DNA of 38,514 bases from contig JAPHSX010000056.1 in the NCBI GenBank assembly GCA_026196575.1, positions 1 to 38,514 of the forward strand. Reading direction: 5' to 3'. Each line of letters opens with the position of its first letter. Within the stretch, counting starts at the first letter, position 1. The DNA comes from Gammaproteobacteria bacterium (GTDB lineage: Bacteria > Pseudomonadota > Gammaproteobacteria > Thiohalomonadales > Thiohalomonadaceae). Of the stretch, positions 24,634 through 37,108 are shown one piece after another. The position numbers were made by a program, and so were the translations under genes. Under the pieces are notes generated by a model, which was not told where the DNA came from, ran no database searches, and saw nothing but the letters and a program-made list of their open reading frames with translations.

Positions 24634-25863
24634 ATGGCCGAGAAAGCAAAAAAACAGGACATCTTCACCTGGGAGGGAACCGACCGCAAGGGGGGGAAGA
24701 AAAAGGGGGAGATGTCGAGCCAGAACATGTCGATGGTCAAGGCGGAACTGCGCAAGCAGGGCATCAATCCGCTGAAGGTAAAGAAAAAGCCCAAGGCCAT
24801 CTTTGGTGGCGGCGGCCCCCGAGGCAAGGCTATCACCCCCAAGGATATCTCGGTATTTGCACGGCAAATCGCCGTCATGATGTCCTCTGGTGTGCCGCTG
24901 GTTCAATCGTTTGAGATCATGGCCAAGGGTTCGGACAACCCCTCGATGCGTATTTTGATCACTGACATCAAGAGTAATATCGAGGGGGGTGCCACCATGG
25001 CCGATTCCTTCAGGAAACACCCGAAATATTTCGATGATCTTACCTGCAACCTGATCCATGCCGGTGAACAGGCGGGTATTCTCGAGAGCCTGCTCGACAA
25101 GATCGCCACCTACAAGGAGAAGACCGAAGCGCTGAAATCAAAGATCAAAAAAGCGCTCTTCTATCCCACCGCCGTTATTGTCGTCGCCTTCATCATTACC
25201 GCGATTCTGTTAATCTTTGTTATCCCGCAGTTCGAACAGCTCTTCTCCGGTTTCGGTGCCGATCTGCCGGCGCTGACCATGATGGTCATCAATTTGTCGA
25301 AAATCTTTCAGGAGCAGTGGTTCCTGATCTTCGGCGGGATAGGTGGCGTGATCTACGGTTTTAAAACCATCAAGGCCAAGTCCAAGGCCTTCAGGGATTT
25401 TCTGGAAAAGACCTCACTAAGTATCCCGATTATAGGCAACCTGTTGAACAAGGCGGCGGTTGCCCGTTTTGCACGGACACTCTCCACCATGTTTGCTGCC
25501 GGTGTGCCACTGGTCGAGGCGATGGAGTCTGTCGCCGGCGCGGTCGGTAACGTGGTGTACCGCGAGGCCGTGCTCAAGATGCGCGATGAGATCTCCACGG
25601 GTACCTCCATTACCGCATCGATGGAACAGGTGAACATCTTCCCGAATATGGTGATTCAAATGACCTCTATCGGCGAGGAGGCGGGGTCACTCGACACCAT
25701 GCTGGGAAAGGTGGCCGACTTCTATGAGCAGGAGGTCGATGATGCCGTGGACGGGCTAACCAGCCTGCTCGAACCCCTCATCATGGCCGTCCTCGGCGTA
25801 CTCATCGGCGGCCTCGTCCTGGCCATGTATCTGCCCATCTTCAAAATGGGTGAGGTTATCTAG
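24634..25863 (+). CDS. pilC: Type IV pilus inner-membrane platform protein
   Basis: A 409-residue GspF-family protein that links the PilB motor to the growing pilus. It opens with a short basic domain (FTWEGTDRKGGKKKGE), then two repeated T2SSF domains (about 73-195 and 275-397). The first carries FARQIAVMMSSGVPLVQSFE and the second FARTLSTMFAAGVPLVEAME. Transmembrane helices lie near 175-200, 225-245 and 380-400. It starts eight bases after pilB, so the two are co-translated. Confidence 0.97.
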   Translation: MAEKAKKQDIFTWEGTDRKGGKKKGEMSSQNMSMVKAELRKQGINPLKVKKKPKAIFGGGGPRGKAITPKDISVFARQIAVMMSSGVPLVQSFEIMAKGSDNPSMRILITDIKSNIEGGATMADSFRKHPKYFDDLTCNLIHAGEQAGILESLLDKIATYKEKTEALKSKIKKALFYPTAVIVVAFIITAILLIFVIPQFEQLFSGFGADLPALTMMVINLSKIFQEQWFLIFGGIGGVIYGFKTIKAKSKAFRDFLEKTSLSIPIIGNLLNKAAVARFARTLSTMFAAGVPLVEAMESVAGAVGNVVYREAVLKMRDEISTGTSITASMEQVNIFPNMVIQMTSIGEEAGSLDTMLGKVADFYEQEVDDAVDGLTSLLEPLIMAVLGVLIGGLVLAMYLPIFKMGEVI

Positions 25864-25906
25864 GTACTTGTCGTCATATCAATAACGTATTTACAAGAAG
25901 AGTGAT

Positions 25907-26773
25907 ATGACAGAGCAGCTGCTTTACGGCCACCCCCTTTTGCTCATTAGCGCTGCCGCGGTTCTTGGGCTGATGATCGGCAGCTTCCTCAATGTCGTCA
26001 TCTACCGCCTGCCGCTGATGATGCAACGCTCCTGGCGGTTACAGTGTCAGGAGTTGCTGGAACAGCCGTCAGACCAGGGCGAACGGTTTAACCTTGCAGT
26101 TCCCCCCTCGCGCTGCCCCGGCTGCGGCCACCCCATCGGCGCGCTGGAGAACATCCCGCTCATCAGTTTCCTGCTGCAGAGAGGACGCTGCAGCCACTGC
26201 CAGGCCAAGATCTCCGTGCGCTATCCTGCCATCGAACTGCTCACCGCCATCATTAGCGGCGTGGTCGCCTGGCAACTCGGCCTTGGCTGGCCACTGCTCT
26301 TTGCCCTGCTGCTAAGCTGGGCGCTGATCGCTCTGACCTTTATCGATTTTGATCACCAGCTGTTGCCGGATGACATCACCCTGCCGCTGCTCTGGCTGGG
26401 ACTGCTGCTCAGCCTCTTCGGCCTCTTCACCGACATGCAATCGAGCATCATCGGCGCGGCAGCGGGCTACCTCACCCTGTGGTCGGTCTATCAGCTGTTT
26501 AAACTGGTAACCGGCAAGGAGGGGATGGGGTATGGCGATTTCAAGCTGTTGGCCGTGTTCGGGGCATGGTTTGGCTGGCAGGTGCTACCGGTGGTGATCC
26601 TGCTATCCTCGCTGGTAGGGGCCGTGGTCGGGGTCACGCTGATCCTGTTTCGCGGCCGTGACCGCCAGCTTCCCATCCCCTTCGGCCCCTACCTCGCCGC
26701 CGCCGGCTGGATCGCCATGCTCTGGGGCGACCACATTACCCGTGGCTACTGGCGCTATATGACCCAGTCATAG
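25907..26773 (+). CDS. pilD: Prepilin peptidase / N-methyltransferase
   Basis: A 288-residue inner-membrane enzyme that cuts the leader of type IV prepilins and methylates the new N terminus. The zinc-binding tetracysteine domain is present (C70, C73, C95, C98), and the two catalytic aspartates lie in FIDFDHQLLPDD (146-156) and the GxGD motif MGYGDFKL (D211). About eight hydrophobic segments. The ATG has AAGAAGAG upstream, 43 bases after pilC. coaE follows after six bases. Confidence 0.97.
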   Translation: MTEQLLYGHPLLLISAAAVLGLMIGSFLNVVIYRLPLMMQRSWRLQCQELLEQPSDQGERFNLAVPPSRCPGCGHPIGALENIPLISFLLQRGRCSHCQAKISVRYPAIELLTAIISGVVAWQLGLGWPLLFALLLSWALIALTFIDFDHQLLPDDITLPLLWLGLLLSLFGLFTDMQSSIIGAAAGYLTLWSVYQLFKLVTGKEGMGYGDFKLLAVFGAWFGWQVLPVVILLSSLVGAVVGVTLILFRGRDRQLPIPFGPYLAAAGWIAMLWGDHITRGYWRYMTQS

Positions 26774-26779
26774 CGCCGC

Positions 26780-27406
26780 ATGTTACGCATCGGACTTACC
26801 GGCGGTATCGGCAGTGGCAAGAGTACCGTCTGCACCATCTTCCGTGAGCTGGGTGTACCGGTCATCGACAGCGATGAGATCGCCCGGGAGCTTGTCGTCC
26901 CGGGCAGCGTGGCGCTACAACAGATCACGGCACGCTTTGGCCCACAGGTACTGCGCAATGATGGCTCCCTTGATCGCCAACGGATGCGGGATCTGGTGTT
27001 CGATGACCCCGACAAACGCCAACAGTTGGAGGCGATCCTCCACCCGCTAATCCGACAGGAGATGGAGCGTCAAATTGCACGCCTCCATGCCCCATATCTC
27101 ATTCTCGCCATCCCGCTACTGCTGGAGAAGGGGTGGCAACAGCAGCTGGATAGGGTGCTGGTGATCGACTGCAATGAAGAGCTACAGCGTCAGCGTGCCA
27201 CCCGGCGCGACGGCAGTCCGGCGCACACTATCGACCGTATCATCGCCAGCCAGATTGAACGTAATACACGCCTCGCCGCCGCCGATGATTGCATCGACAA
27301 CAGCGGCTCACTGGCCTCGTTGCGCACGCAGGTAGAGATGCTCCACCACCATTATCTGATGCTGGGCAAGCGTAACGGCCCACCCTCCCCGCAAAAAACC
27401 TTATAA
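26780..27406 (+). CDS. coaE: Dephospho-CoA kinase
   Basis: A 208-residue cytoplasmic P-loop kinase that carries out the last step of coenzyme A synthesis. The P-loop GGIGSGKST is at 8-16. Further family features are VIDSDEIARELV (about 32-43), HPLIRQEME (about 92-100), the PLLLEKGW lid region, and RQRATRRDG later. It sits in the standard pilD-coaE-zapD-yacG order. Confidence 0.97.
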   Translation: MLRIGLTGGIGSGKSTVCTIFRELGVPVIDSDEIARELVVPGSVALQQITARFGPQVLRNDGSLDRQRMRDLVFDDPDKRQQLEAILHPLIRQEMERQIARLHAPYLILAIPLLLEKGWQQQLDRVLVIDCNEELQRQRATRRDGSPAHTIDRIIASQIERNTRLAAADDCIDNSGSLASLRTQVEMLHHHYLMLGKRNGPPSPQKTL

Positions 27407-27441
27407 TGTTCAGACCGTCACAACCGAACTACCATTGACCC

Positions 27442-28212
27442 ATGACGACCCCGGAACAGATTATCTACGAGCACCCGCTCAACGAGCGCATCCGCACCAT
27501 CTTGCGCCTGGAGCACCTGTTTCGCCTCGCCCTGCACTACACCAAGGGACAGAGTAGCTGGGACAGCCGCGTCTTCGTCACCACTCTAATTGATATCCTC
27601 GATATCTTCTCGCGCGGTGATCTGAAGAATGAACTGATCAAGGAGCTGGAACGCTCCGCCAACAATCTGAACAACCTGATGGCCAATCCCCATGTCGACA
27701 GCAGTCGCCTGACGACCATCCTCAAGGCGATGGAGCACCTGATCGATAACCTCCACGGCATGAAAAACCAGCCCGGACACGAACTGCGCGAGGATGAGTT
27801 TCTCAACGTCGTGCGCCAGCGCAGCACCATTCCCGGCGGCACCTGCGACTTTGATCTCCCCGCCTACCACCGCTGGCTGCAGCAGCCGTGGCCACAGCGT
27901 GAGGCCATGCAGAAGAGCTGGTTTGCCCAGCTCGATCCCATCCGTCAGGCGATAGAATTGCTGCTGAAGATGATCCGCAACAGCGCCGACCCGGTTGCGG
28001 CCCAGAGCGATGCCGGCAGTTATCAGCAGAGCCTCGACAGTTCACATCCGTTCCAGCTGCTACGCGTGGCCCTGGACGGCGACTCACCCTATTACGCCGA
28101 GATCAGCGGCAACCGCCACCGCGTTAACATCCGCTTTTTGCAGACGGCGGGCGGGCGGCCACAACTGGCGGATCAAACCGTCAACTTCACGATAACCTGT
28201 TGCAGCCTGTGA
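27442..28212 (+). CDS. zapD: Cell division protein ZapD
   Basis: A 256-residue cytoplasmic protein that cross-links FtsZ filaments at the division ring. It matches the ZapD/YacF family from the start ([19 protein letters not shown] at 9-27), then a helical domain (FFRLAL region through about 110) and a beta-rich C-terminal part ending ITCCSL. Located between coaE and yacG as in E. coli. Its stop overlaps the yacG start. Confidence 0.95.
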   Translation: MTTPEQIIYEHPLNERIRTILRLEHLFRLALHYTKGQSSWDSRVFVTTLIDILDIFSRGDLKNELIKELERSANNLNNLMANPHVDSSRLTTILKAMEHLIDNLHGMKNQPGHELREDEFLNVVRQRSTIPGGTCDFDLPAYHRWLQQPWPQREAMQKSWFAQLDPIRQAIELLLKMIRNSADPVAAQSDAGSYQQSLDSSHPFQLLRVALDGDSPYYAEISGNRHRVNIRFLQTAGGRPQLADQTVNFTITCCSL

Positions 28213-28397
28213 AAAAGCCTCGCCTCATCGCCTGTCCCACCTGCCAGAAGGTGGTGGAGTGGTCAGAACAGAATCCGTGGCGCCCCTTCTGCAGTGAACG
28301 CTGCCGTCTGATAGATTTGGGGGAGTGGGCAAGCGGTGGCCACCGTATACCCGGCGAGCCCCAGCCGCCAGTGCAAGAGGATGAGGATAACAGCTGA
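28209..28397 (+). CDS. yacG: DNA gyrase inhibitor YacG
   Basis: A 62-residue zinc protein that binds GyrB and blocks gyrase in E. coli. Zinc ligands are C9, C12, C28 and C32 (CPTC and FCSERC), and an acidic tail follows. The start is a GTG at 28209 that overlaps the zapD stop (GTGA), giving translational coupling. The gene ends six bases from the end of the convergent Nudix/ThiE-like gene. Confidence 0.95.
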   Translation: MKKPRLIACPTCQKVVEWSEQNPWRPFCSERCRLIDLGEWASGGHRIPGEPQPPVQEDEDNS

Positions 28398-28403
28398 GGG
28401 ACT

Positions 28404-29423
28404 CTACCCGACCGCCACGACACCCTTCTCCTTAGTACCCCACAGCGCCCCTATTGCCGCGATCCCCTGGCCACCGTGGCGCCAGGCCGCCTCCAGATCC
28501 CCCACGCCCACCCCCCCCAGGGCGAAGAGCGGCAAGGCGATCTGCTCACTCAGCCAGTGAAAACGGTGCCAGCCGAGCGGTCTCGCATCCGGATGCGAGG
28601 CGGTCGCCTTGACCGGTGAGAGCAGCGCAAAATCGGCGCCAATGCGCTCAGCCTGACGCAACTCCTCCAGATTGTGACAGGAGGCCGCCAGCCACTTGTC
28701 GTCCCCGACAGGCCGCTCCCGTGTCGCCATCAGGCGTTTCGCGTTCAGGTGCAGCCCTGCGGCATCACACTCGGCAAGCAGCGTGGCCTCGGCATTGAGC
28801 AGCAACTCGGCCCCCTGCTCCCGACAACAGGCCAACACCTGACGTGCCAGCCTCAGATAGTCGTCGGTATTCAGGGTGGGGGCGCGAAACTGTAGCAGCG
28901 AGATCCCCCCCCGCAGCGATTGTCGCAGCTGTCGCAGAAAATCGGGCCAGGCCGCCTCGCCCCCAGGATCGGGGGTGATGAGGTAGCAGGAGGGGAGCCG
29001 GGCCGCAGCGATGATGTGACGGTTGGCGGCAGGAACGGGGTAGTCACGCAGCGCCGCCTTGCTCACCCAGGCCAGCGGCTGCCCCTCTGCCCCGTGCGGC
29101 TCACCCCGATAGGCCGTCACCCGCCAGACATCGAGCAACACCTTGCGATCCGGGTAGTGATAGGGGAGGCGCAGCAGCGGATGAATTACCGTCGGGGTGA
29201 GCGCCAGCTCCTCCCGCAGCTCACGCCGCAGTGCGGCGGTAACATCCTCCCCCGCCTCCACCTTGCCACCGGGAAACTCCCACAGCCCCCCCTGGTGCAG
29301 ATGGGGATGACGCCGGGCAAGCAACACCTCACCCCGGCCGTTATCGATAACGGCCACCGCCACATGCAGATAATCACTGTAGTCGGGAAGCCGGGGCCGC
29401 GCCTCAGCTGCGGTACTCGGCAT
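28404..29423 (-). CDS. Nudix hydrolase fused to a ThiE/TenI-like domain
   Basis: A 339-residue two-domain protein. The N-terminal MutT-like Nudix domain (about 18-145) has a box at 53-75 with G53, E59, R67, E68, E71 and E72; it probably cleaves 8-oxo-dGTP or a related nucleotide. The C-terminal part (about 150-339) has the thiamine-phosphate-synthase barrel fold with [24 protein letters not shown] and LFALGGVG segments. The metal-binding Asp pair and a substrate Lys of ThiE appear replaced, so true ThiE activity is unlikely. Such fusions are known in gammaproteobacteria at the end of the secA-argJ block. The start overlaps argJ by 20 bases; ATGs at 29435 and 29441 are alternatives. Confidence 0.9.
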   Translation of the reverse strand: MPSTAAEARPRLPDYSDYLHVAVAVIDNGRGEVLLARRHPHLHQGGLWEFPGGKVEAGEDVTAALRRELREELALTPTVIHPLLRLPYHYPDRKVLLDVWRVTAYRGEPHGAEGQPLAWVSKAALRDYPVPAANRHIIAAARLPSCYLITPDPGGEAAWPDFLRQLRQSLRGGISLLQFRAPTLNTDDYLRLARQVLACCREQGAELLLNAEATLLAECDAAGLHLNAKRLMATRERPVGDDKWLAASCHNLEELRQAERIGADFALLSPVKATASHPDARPLGWHRFHWLSEQIALPLFALGGVGVGDLEAAWRHGGQGIAAIGALWGTKEKGVVAVG

Positions 29424-30618
29424 TGATGCGCACATAGTCATAGGAGAAGTCGCAGGTCCACAACAGGGCCTGCGCCTCACCACGCGCCAGCTCGACACGA
29501 ATGGTGATCTCGTCGCGCGCAGTTACCGCCTGCCCCAGCTCCTCGCGATAATCGGCGGCACGGCCGCCATCGCGCACGATACAGACTTCGCCGAGGTAGA
29601 TGGCAAGGGCGTGCAGGTCGAGGGCCTGCAGCCCGGCACGGCCCACCGCGGCGAGGATGCGCCCCCAGTTGGGGTCACTGGCAAAGAGTGCCGTTTTTAC
29701 CAGCGGGGAGTGGGCAATGGTGTAGGCTACCTGCTCACACTCCGCCTCATCGCGACCTCCATTGACCGCGATGGTAATGAACTTGGTGGCCCCCTCGCCA
29801 TCACGCACGATAAGCTGCGCCAGCTGCTGGCAGATGGCCGTCACGGCGGCGGAAAACTGACGCAGGTTTTCACTCCCGGGGGCAATGGCAAGACCGCTCT
29901 GGCCGCTCGCCATCAGTACGCAGGCATCGTTGGTGGAGGTGTCGCCATCGACGGTGATACGGTTGAAGGAGTGCTTCACCGCCTCATCCAGACACTGCTG
30001 CAGCAACGGTGCCTCCAGCGCCGCATCGGTCGCCACATAGGCCAGCATGGTCGCCATATCGGGGCGAATCATCCCCGACCCCTTGGCGATCCCGGTGATG
30101 GTGATACGCTTGCCATCGAGTTCCAGCTGGCAGCTCGCCCCCTTGGCCACGGTATCGGTCGTCATGATACCGTGGGCCGCCGCTTCCCAGCCGTCACCCC
30201 CCAGCGCTGCGGCAAAACCGGGCAGGGTGGCGACGATCTTCGCCACCGGCAACGGCTCACCAATCACCCCGGTAGAGAAGGGCAGCACCTCCGCGGCGCG
30301 GCACTGCAGCTGCGCGGCAAGCTGCGCACAGCACTCACGCGCATCGCGCAACCCCGGCTCACCGGTGCCGGCGTTGGCGTTGCCGGTATTGATCAGCAGA
30401 TAGCGTGGCGTGGCCTGCGCCAGGTGCTCCCTTGCCACCACCACCGGTGCCGCGCAAAAGGCGTTACGCGTAAAGACCGCCGCCACCGTGCTCCCCGGCT
30501 GCAGGGAGAAGAGCACCAAGTCGCGCCGCCCCGGTTTTTTGATCCCGGCGCTAAGCGTTGCCACCTCGACCCCCGCCACCGGATGGAGCCGGGGCAGCCC
30601 CTGATATCCTACCGCCAC
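29404..30618 (-). CDS. argJ: Bifunctional glutamate N-acetyltransferase / ornithine acetyltransferase
   Basis: A 404-residue enzyme that recycles the acetyl group in arginine synthesis, moving it from N-acetylornithine to glutamate, and may also use acetyl-CoA. It is made as a precursor that cuts itself before a Thr: the motif [16 protein letters not shown] (179-194) holds the nucleophile T190. The oxyanion segment [11 protein letters not shown] (114-124) and the C-terminal block [16 protein letters not shown] are also seen. Ends overlap the Nudix/ThiE-like gene. secA lies 34 bases upstream on the same strand. Confidence 0.97.
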   Translation of the reverse strand: MAVGYQGLPRLHPVAGVEVATLSAGIKKPGRRDLVLFSLQPGSTVAAVFTRNAFCAAPVVVAREHLAQATPRYLLINTGNANAGTGEPGLRDARECCAQLAAQLQCRAAEVLPFSTGVIGEPLPVAKIVATLPGFAAALGGDGWEAAAHGIMTTDTVAKGASCQLELDGKRITITGIAKGSGMIRPDMATMLAYVATDAALEAPLLQQCLDEAVKHSFNRITVDGDTSTNDACVLMASGQSGLAIAPGSENLRQFSAAVTAICQQLAQLIVRDGEGATKFITIAVNGGRDEAECEQVAYTIAHSPLVKTALFASDPNWGRILAAVGRAGLQALDLHALAIYLGEVCIVRDGGRAADYREELGQAVTARDEITIRVELARGEAQALLWTCDFSYDYVRINAEYRS

Positions 30619-30652
30619 AACGATTCTCCTCTACACATGCACATGGAATGTT

Positions 30653-33355
<2,703 letters not shown>

Positions 33356-33437
33356 TGATTCTTCTCAATCCTTCACATCCATGGGGCGTATGCCCAAGAC
33401 CCTATGCCACGGCGCTGATGCGGGCAATAGAGGCGCC

Positions 33438-33443
33438 ATTCTA
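33438..33443 (-). promoter_or_regulatory. Possible -10 box for secA
   Basis: TAGAAT on the minus strand lies 82 bases before the secA ATG, in the 114-base gap after the CapA-family gene. The -35 region is poor. Confidence 0.3.
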
Positions 33444-33469
33444 CCTGAGAGGTGGCCGTTTTTCCGCCA

Positions 33470-34645
33470 CTATGGCGATGCGCCAAGACTCGCCGCAGCA
33501 ACCGGGGAGGGTTTGACACTGATGTGCCCCTCATCGTCGATAAGGAGAAGACCGTCGGGGAAGTCGGCCAGAGTGAGTTCACGAATGAGGCGTGCCGCCT
33601 GATGTTGCGGATCGACAAGCAGACCATCGGGGCGCTGTTGATAGCTCGAATGAATACGCCCCTCAAGAAATCGTCCGGATGGGTCGAGTGTGGCCATCAA
33701 CAGAGGGGCGAGGCCGTTAACGCCACGGATATTAATCCCCCAATAGGTGGCAAAATTGCCCAAACTGTAGGCAATAAGGCGTCCCTGATATAACTCCAGC
33801 GCCCGCGGCACATGGGGACCGTGGCCGATAATCAGATCCCCCCCAGCCTCCACCGCCATATGTGCAAAGGCCACCACATCCCCTCTCTCCTCGCCATGAA
33901 ACTGCTCACTGGCAAAGGGCAACGCGGTCCTGTCGGCCCCCTCGGCACCACCGTGGAAGGAGACAATAAGGATGTCGCTCTGTGCGGCCAGCTGCTCAAT
34001 AAGCAAGCGCCCACTAACCATATCGAGCATGTCGTGCGAGCCACCGAAGGGGGCAAAGGCCACCATCGCCAGATTCAACCCCGACTCGCTCCAGAGAGCG
34101 ACATCCCCCACGCGTCCGCTATGGCGAATGCCCACCGCATCCAGCGACTGCATCGTTGCGTCCCGCCCCGCCTCGCCAAAATCACGGGCGTGGTTATTGG
34201 CCAGGCTCAACAGGTCAAAGCCGGCGGCCTTTAGGGTAGCGGCATACGAGGAGGGGGAACGGAAGAGATAACAGGCGGAGGGGTTGGAGCACCGCTTTAC
34301 GGCCTCGCCACCATCCAGCAACACCCCCTCCAAATTACCAAAGGTGAGGTCAGCCTGTTGCAGCAGCGGCGCCACCTGCTCCAGCTGCGCGGCGGCACTC
34401 TCCGGCAGACGCCGTTGTGGGTAATCGGTGCCGAGCATGATATCGCCAACGGCAGCAATGGTGACGTTTGCAGGCACCGGCGGCGTTGGCACATCGACTC
34501 GCGGCGCCAGGCGCGGCTCCTCCGCCGCTTCGGGCTTGGGGGCAACCCCGCTGCAGCCCACCTGGAACAGCGTGGCACAGAGCAGCGCCGCCTTGCCCAG
34601 CGCAAGGGCGTAACGGGGTGCGGCTAGTGGAGTCTGACTCGACAT
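33470..34645 (-). CDS. CapA-family (PGA_cap) metallophosphatase-like protein
   Basis: A 391-residue exported protein. An N-terminal hydrophobic stretch (15-30, ending FQVGC) is a signal sequence; C31 could be lipidated, but Gln at -3 makes the lipobox poor. After a Pro-rich linker (35-60) comes the CapA fold: VTIAAVGDIMLGTD (61-74), FGNLEGVL, LANNHARDFG, IVSFHGGAEG and IIGHGPHVPRALELY, with the usual metal-binding Asp, Asn, His and Glu. The family is related to poly-gamma-glutamate synthesis protein CapA, but no cap operon is here, so another surface-polymer role is likely. A longer frame to a TTG at 34705 is less likely. The gene sits between the M23 peptidase and secA. Confidence 0.88.
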   Translation of the reverse strand: MSSQTPLAAPRYALALGKAALLCATLFQVGCSGVAPKPEAAEEPRLAPRVDVPTPPVPANVTIAAVGDIMLGTDYPQRRLPESAAAQLEQVAPLLQQADLTFGNLEGVLLDGGEAVKRCSNPSACYLFRSPSSYAATLKAAGFDLLSLANNHARDFGEAGRDATMQSLDAVGIRHSGRVGDVALWSESGLNLAMVAFAPFGGSHDMLDMVSGRLLIEQLAAQSDILIVSFHGGAEGADRTALPFASEQFHGEERGDVVAFAHMAVEAGGDLIIGHGPHVPRALELYQGRLIAYSLGNFATYWGINIRGVNGLAPLLMATLDPSGRFLEGRIHSSYQQRPDGLLVDPQHQAARLIRELTLADFPDGLLLIDDEGHISVKPSPVAAASLGASP

Positions 34646-34717
34646 GGTGACGGCTTGGAGGCTGGGAGAGATCAGGCCGCCTCGGGAGTGTGGGCGGCCT
34701 GGCAAATGGTTCGCCGC

Positions 34718-35644
34718 TTACTTGGCGGCGTGGATATATTTTGACGGGTCAACGGTATGCCCATCAACCCACACCTCGAAGTGAACGTGCGGGCCGGTAG
34801 AGCGTCCGGTGCTGCCCATGGAGGCGATGCGCTGCCCCTTCCTGATGGTCTCCCCCGCCGTGACCAGCACCTCCTTGGCGTGCCCATAGCGCGTAACGTA
34901 GCCGTTACCGTGGTTAACCTCCACCAGATTGCCATAACCGTAGCGTTTGCCGGCCCAGGTCACCACACCGGCGGCCACGCTGATGATATCGCTCCCCTCC
35001 TTGCCCGCCAGATCAACCCCCTTATGGAACTCCGGCTTGCCGCTAAAGGGGTCGTTGCGGGTACCGTAGTTGGAGGAGAGCCAACCCTTGGTGATGGGCC
35101 GCCCCGCCGGAAAGACCTCATCGTGCAGATTGCGGCTCATCAGCAGGTTTTCCAGGACATTCAGCTGCTGCTCCCGATTCTCCAGCTGACGCGCCAGCTC
35201 ATCCAGCTGCAACATAAACTCGGGGAGCTTCACGCTGTCACCCGACCCCTCACCCTCGGGGCCACCCTGCGCCGGGGGGATGGAGAAATCGAACTCACCG
35301 CTATCGAGCTCCGCCATGCGTGTCAACCGCTGCCCCAGGGCATCGAGACGAAACACATGGGCCTGCATCTGCCCCAGGCGCAGAGTCAAGGCATTGAGAT
35401 TCTCTTCGGCTACGCGACGCGCCTCGTTGATCGCCTGCTGCTGCTTGTCCAGCTCCTGGTTGATCACCAGCGCCGCCTCCTCGGCGCCAAGCGGCGCGGC
35501 GCCGCCGGCCAACTGGTAACCGGCGTAGAGGCTAACCAGCGGAACGACCAGCAACAACACGGCGGCGGCGACAAGCAGCTTGCCCTTGGTCAGGCAGAGA
35601 CAGGCGGAATGGCCAAAACGTTTTGATATAAAGAGTACATTCAT
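34718..35644 (-). CDS. M23-family peptidase with coiled coil (LytM domain)
   Basis: A 308-residue envelope protein. One transmembrane helix lies at about 22-46 (KLLVAAAVLLLVVPLVSLYAG). Two coiled stretches follow (about 55-110 and 145-172), then a LytM/M23 domain (190-300). Zinc ligands are H207 and D211 (HKGVD) and H288; H286 (HVH) and H255 complete the active site, so it should be a live endopeptidase acting on peptidoglycan cross-links. This type of gene is conserved between lpxC/dciA and secA in many gammaproteobacteria. Start at the ATG 35644; a TTG at 35677 would add eleven residues. It is divergent from dciA across 62 bases. Confidence 0.93.
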   Translation of the reverse strand: MNVLFISKRFGHSACLCLTKGKLLVAAAVLLLVVPLVSLYAGYQLAGGAAPLGAEEAALVINQELDKQQQAINEARRVAEENLNALTLRLGQMQAHVFRLDALGQRLTRMAELDSGEFDFSIPPAQGGPEGEGSGDSVKLPEFMLQLDELARQLENREQQLNVLENLLMSRNLHDEVFPAGRPITKGWLSSNYGTRNDPFSGKPEFHKGVDLAGKEGSDIISVAAGVVTWAGKRYGYGNLVEVNHGNGYVTRYGHAKEVLVTAGETIRKGQRIASMGSTGRSTGPHVHFEVWVDGHTVDPSKYIHAAK

Positions 35645-35706
35645 TATACTGACCCGACTGTTTTTTTCGTTTTGCAATCAACGTTTTGTATCACACAACC
35701 GCCCCC

Positions 35707-36150
35707 ATGGACAAGCCCAGATCGATCACCGAACTGCTTCAGCGCACCGGCTCTGCCACGGAAAGGGTGCTGCAACACGGACAATTTCTGCACCGCCTTA
35801 ACCGGCTGGTGGGCTCGCTGCTGGATCACGACTCCAGACCGCACTGTCAGGCCGGCAACATCCGTGACGGCGTGCTTATCCTCTATGCCGACTCTACGGC
35901 ATGGGCGTCACGCCTGCGTTACCAAACGCCCGCACTGCTCACCCGGCTGCAGCACCACAAGGCTCTCGCCACGCTGCAGCGGATCGAGGTCAAGGTAGTG
36001 CCACACCAGGAAAAAACCGCTATTTATCAGAAAGCCAGACTAAGCTCCGAGGCGGCATCGTGCCTGCACGCCTGTGCCGACTCGGTGGCCGACAGCAATC
36101 TGCGGCAGGCGTTGCAACGCCTTGCCGCACACCACAAAAAAACGGACTAG
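35707..36150 (+). CDS. dciA: DciA-like DUF721 protein
   Basis: A 147-residue protein with a DUF721 domain in its first ~100 residues: [14 protein letters not shown], then [19 protein letters not shown] (about 57-75) and LLTRLQ. DciA is the ancestral loader of the replicative helicase DnaB in bacteria that lack DnaC. The C-terminal tail is helical and basic. Start at the ATG 35707, with no clear ribosome site; an in-frame TTG 21 bases earlier is possible. It is the only plus-strand gene in this division block, and its stop overlaps that of lpxC (CTAG). Confidence 0.88.
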   Translation: MDKPRSITELLQRTGSATERVLQHGQFLHRLNRLVGSLLDHDSRPHCQAGNIRDGVLILYADSTAWASRLRYQTPALLTRLQHHKALATLQRIEVKVVPHQEKTAIYQKARLSSEAASCLHACADSVADSNLRQALQRLAAHHKKTD

Positions 36151-37061
36151 ACGGTGGCGCCGACCGGTTGTATGTAGGAGATTGGCACCTCTTTCTCATC
36201 CTCAAAGGTGACCAACTCCCACGCCTCCTGATCAGCGAGCAAGGTGCGCAGCAGCTGATTGTTCAGCGCATGGCCTGACTTGTAGCCACTGAAGGCACCA
36301 ATCAGGCTGTGACCCAGCAGATAGAGATCACCGATGGCATCAAGCACCTTGTGCTTGACGAACTCATCATCGTAGCGCAGCCCATCCTCATTGAGTACAC
36401 GGTAATCATCCACCACGATGGCATTATCAAGACTGCCGCCCAGCGCCAGATTGCGCGCCCGCAGCATCTCCAGCTGACTCATGAAACCAAAGGTGCGGGC
36501 ACGGCTCACCTCTTTCACGAATGAGGTGGTGGAGAAGTCGATCTCACAGCTCTGCTTGCGACCATTAAAGGCCGGGTGATCAAAATCGATACCGAGCTTG
36601 ACCTTGAAGCCGTCAAAGGGCTCGAACTGCACCCACTTGTCATCCTCCTCCACGCGCACCGGGCGCTTGATACGGATAAAACGCTTGTGGGCGTTCTGCT
36701 CCTCGATCCCCGCGGACTGAATGAGAAAGACAAACGGCCCGGCGCTGCCATCCATAATCGGCACCTCGGGGGCGCTCAAATCGACGTAGGCATTATCGAT
36801 GCCGAGACCCGCCAGGGCCGAGAGCAGGTGCTCCACGGTAGAGATGCGAATATCGCCGGCGGAGAGTGTAGAGGAGAGTGTGGTGTCGCCGACATTCTCC
36901 GCCTTCGCCCGCACCTCGACCGGCGGATCAAGGTCAACACGGCGAAAGATAATACCGGCATCGATGGGCGCGGGGCGTAACGTCAGGTAGACCTTATCCC
37001 CTGTATGCAACCCCACGCCGGTGGCACGAATCACATTCTTTAGCGTTCTCTGCCGAATCAT
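36147..37061 (-). CDS. lpxC: UDP-3-O-acyl-N-acetylglucosamine deacetylase
   Basis: A 304-residue zinc enzyme for the committed step of lipid A synthesis. Zinc ligands are H78 ([11 protein letters not shown]), H237 and D241 ([10 protein letters not shown]), and the catalytic His is H264 (SGHALNNQ). The opening [19 protein letters not shown] is family-typical. TAGGAAG precedes the ATG. It shows that the organism makes lipopolysaccharide. It lies 127 bases downstream of ftsZ, after a hairpin terminator and with its own candidate promoter. Confidence 0.98.
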   Translation of the reverse strand: MIRQRTLKNVIRATGVGLHTGDKVYLTLRPAPIDAGIIFRRVDLDPPVEVRAKAENVGDTTLSSTLSAGDIRISTVEHLLSALAGLGIDNAYVDLSAPEVPIMDGSAGPFVFLIQSAGIEEQNAHKRFIRIKRPVRVEEDDKWVQFEPFDGFKVKLGIDFDHPAFNGRKQSCEIDFSTTSFVKEVSRARTFGFMSQLEMLRARNLALGGSLDNAIVVDDYRVLNEDGLRYDDEFVKHKVLDAIGDLYLLGHSLIGAFSGYKSGHALNNQLLRTLLADQEAWELVTFEDEKEVPISYIQPVGATV

Positions 37062-37108
37062 CTTCCTAACCCTTTGTTTTTACTAGGCCTAAGGCCAATA
37101 CGTGCGAC

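Noticed and set aside
35643-35648. TATAAT on the minus strand at the start of the M23 peptidase gene
   Set aside because: It overlaps the start codon and has no -35 box at the right distance, so it is probably coincidence.
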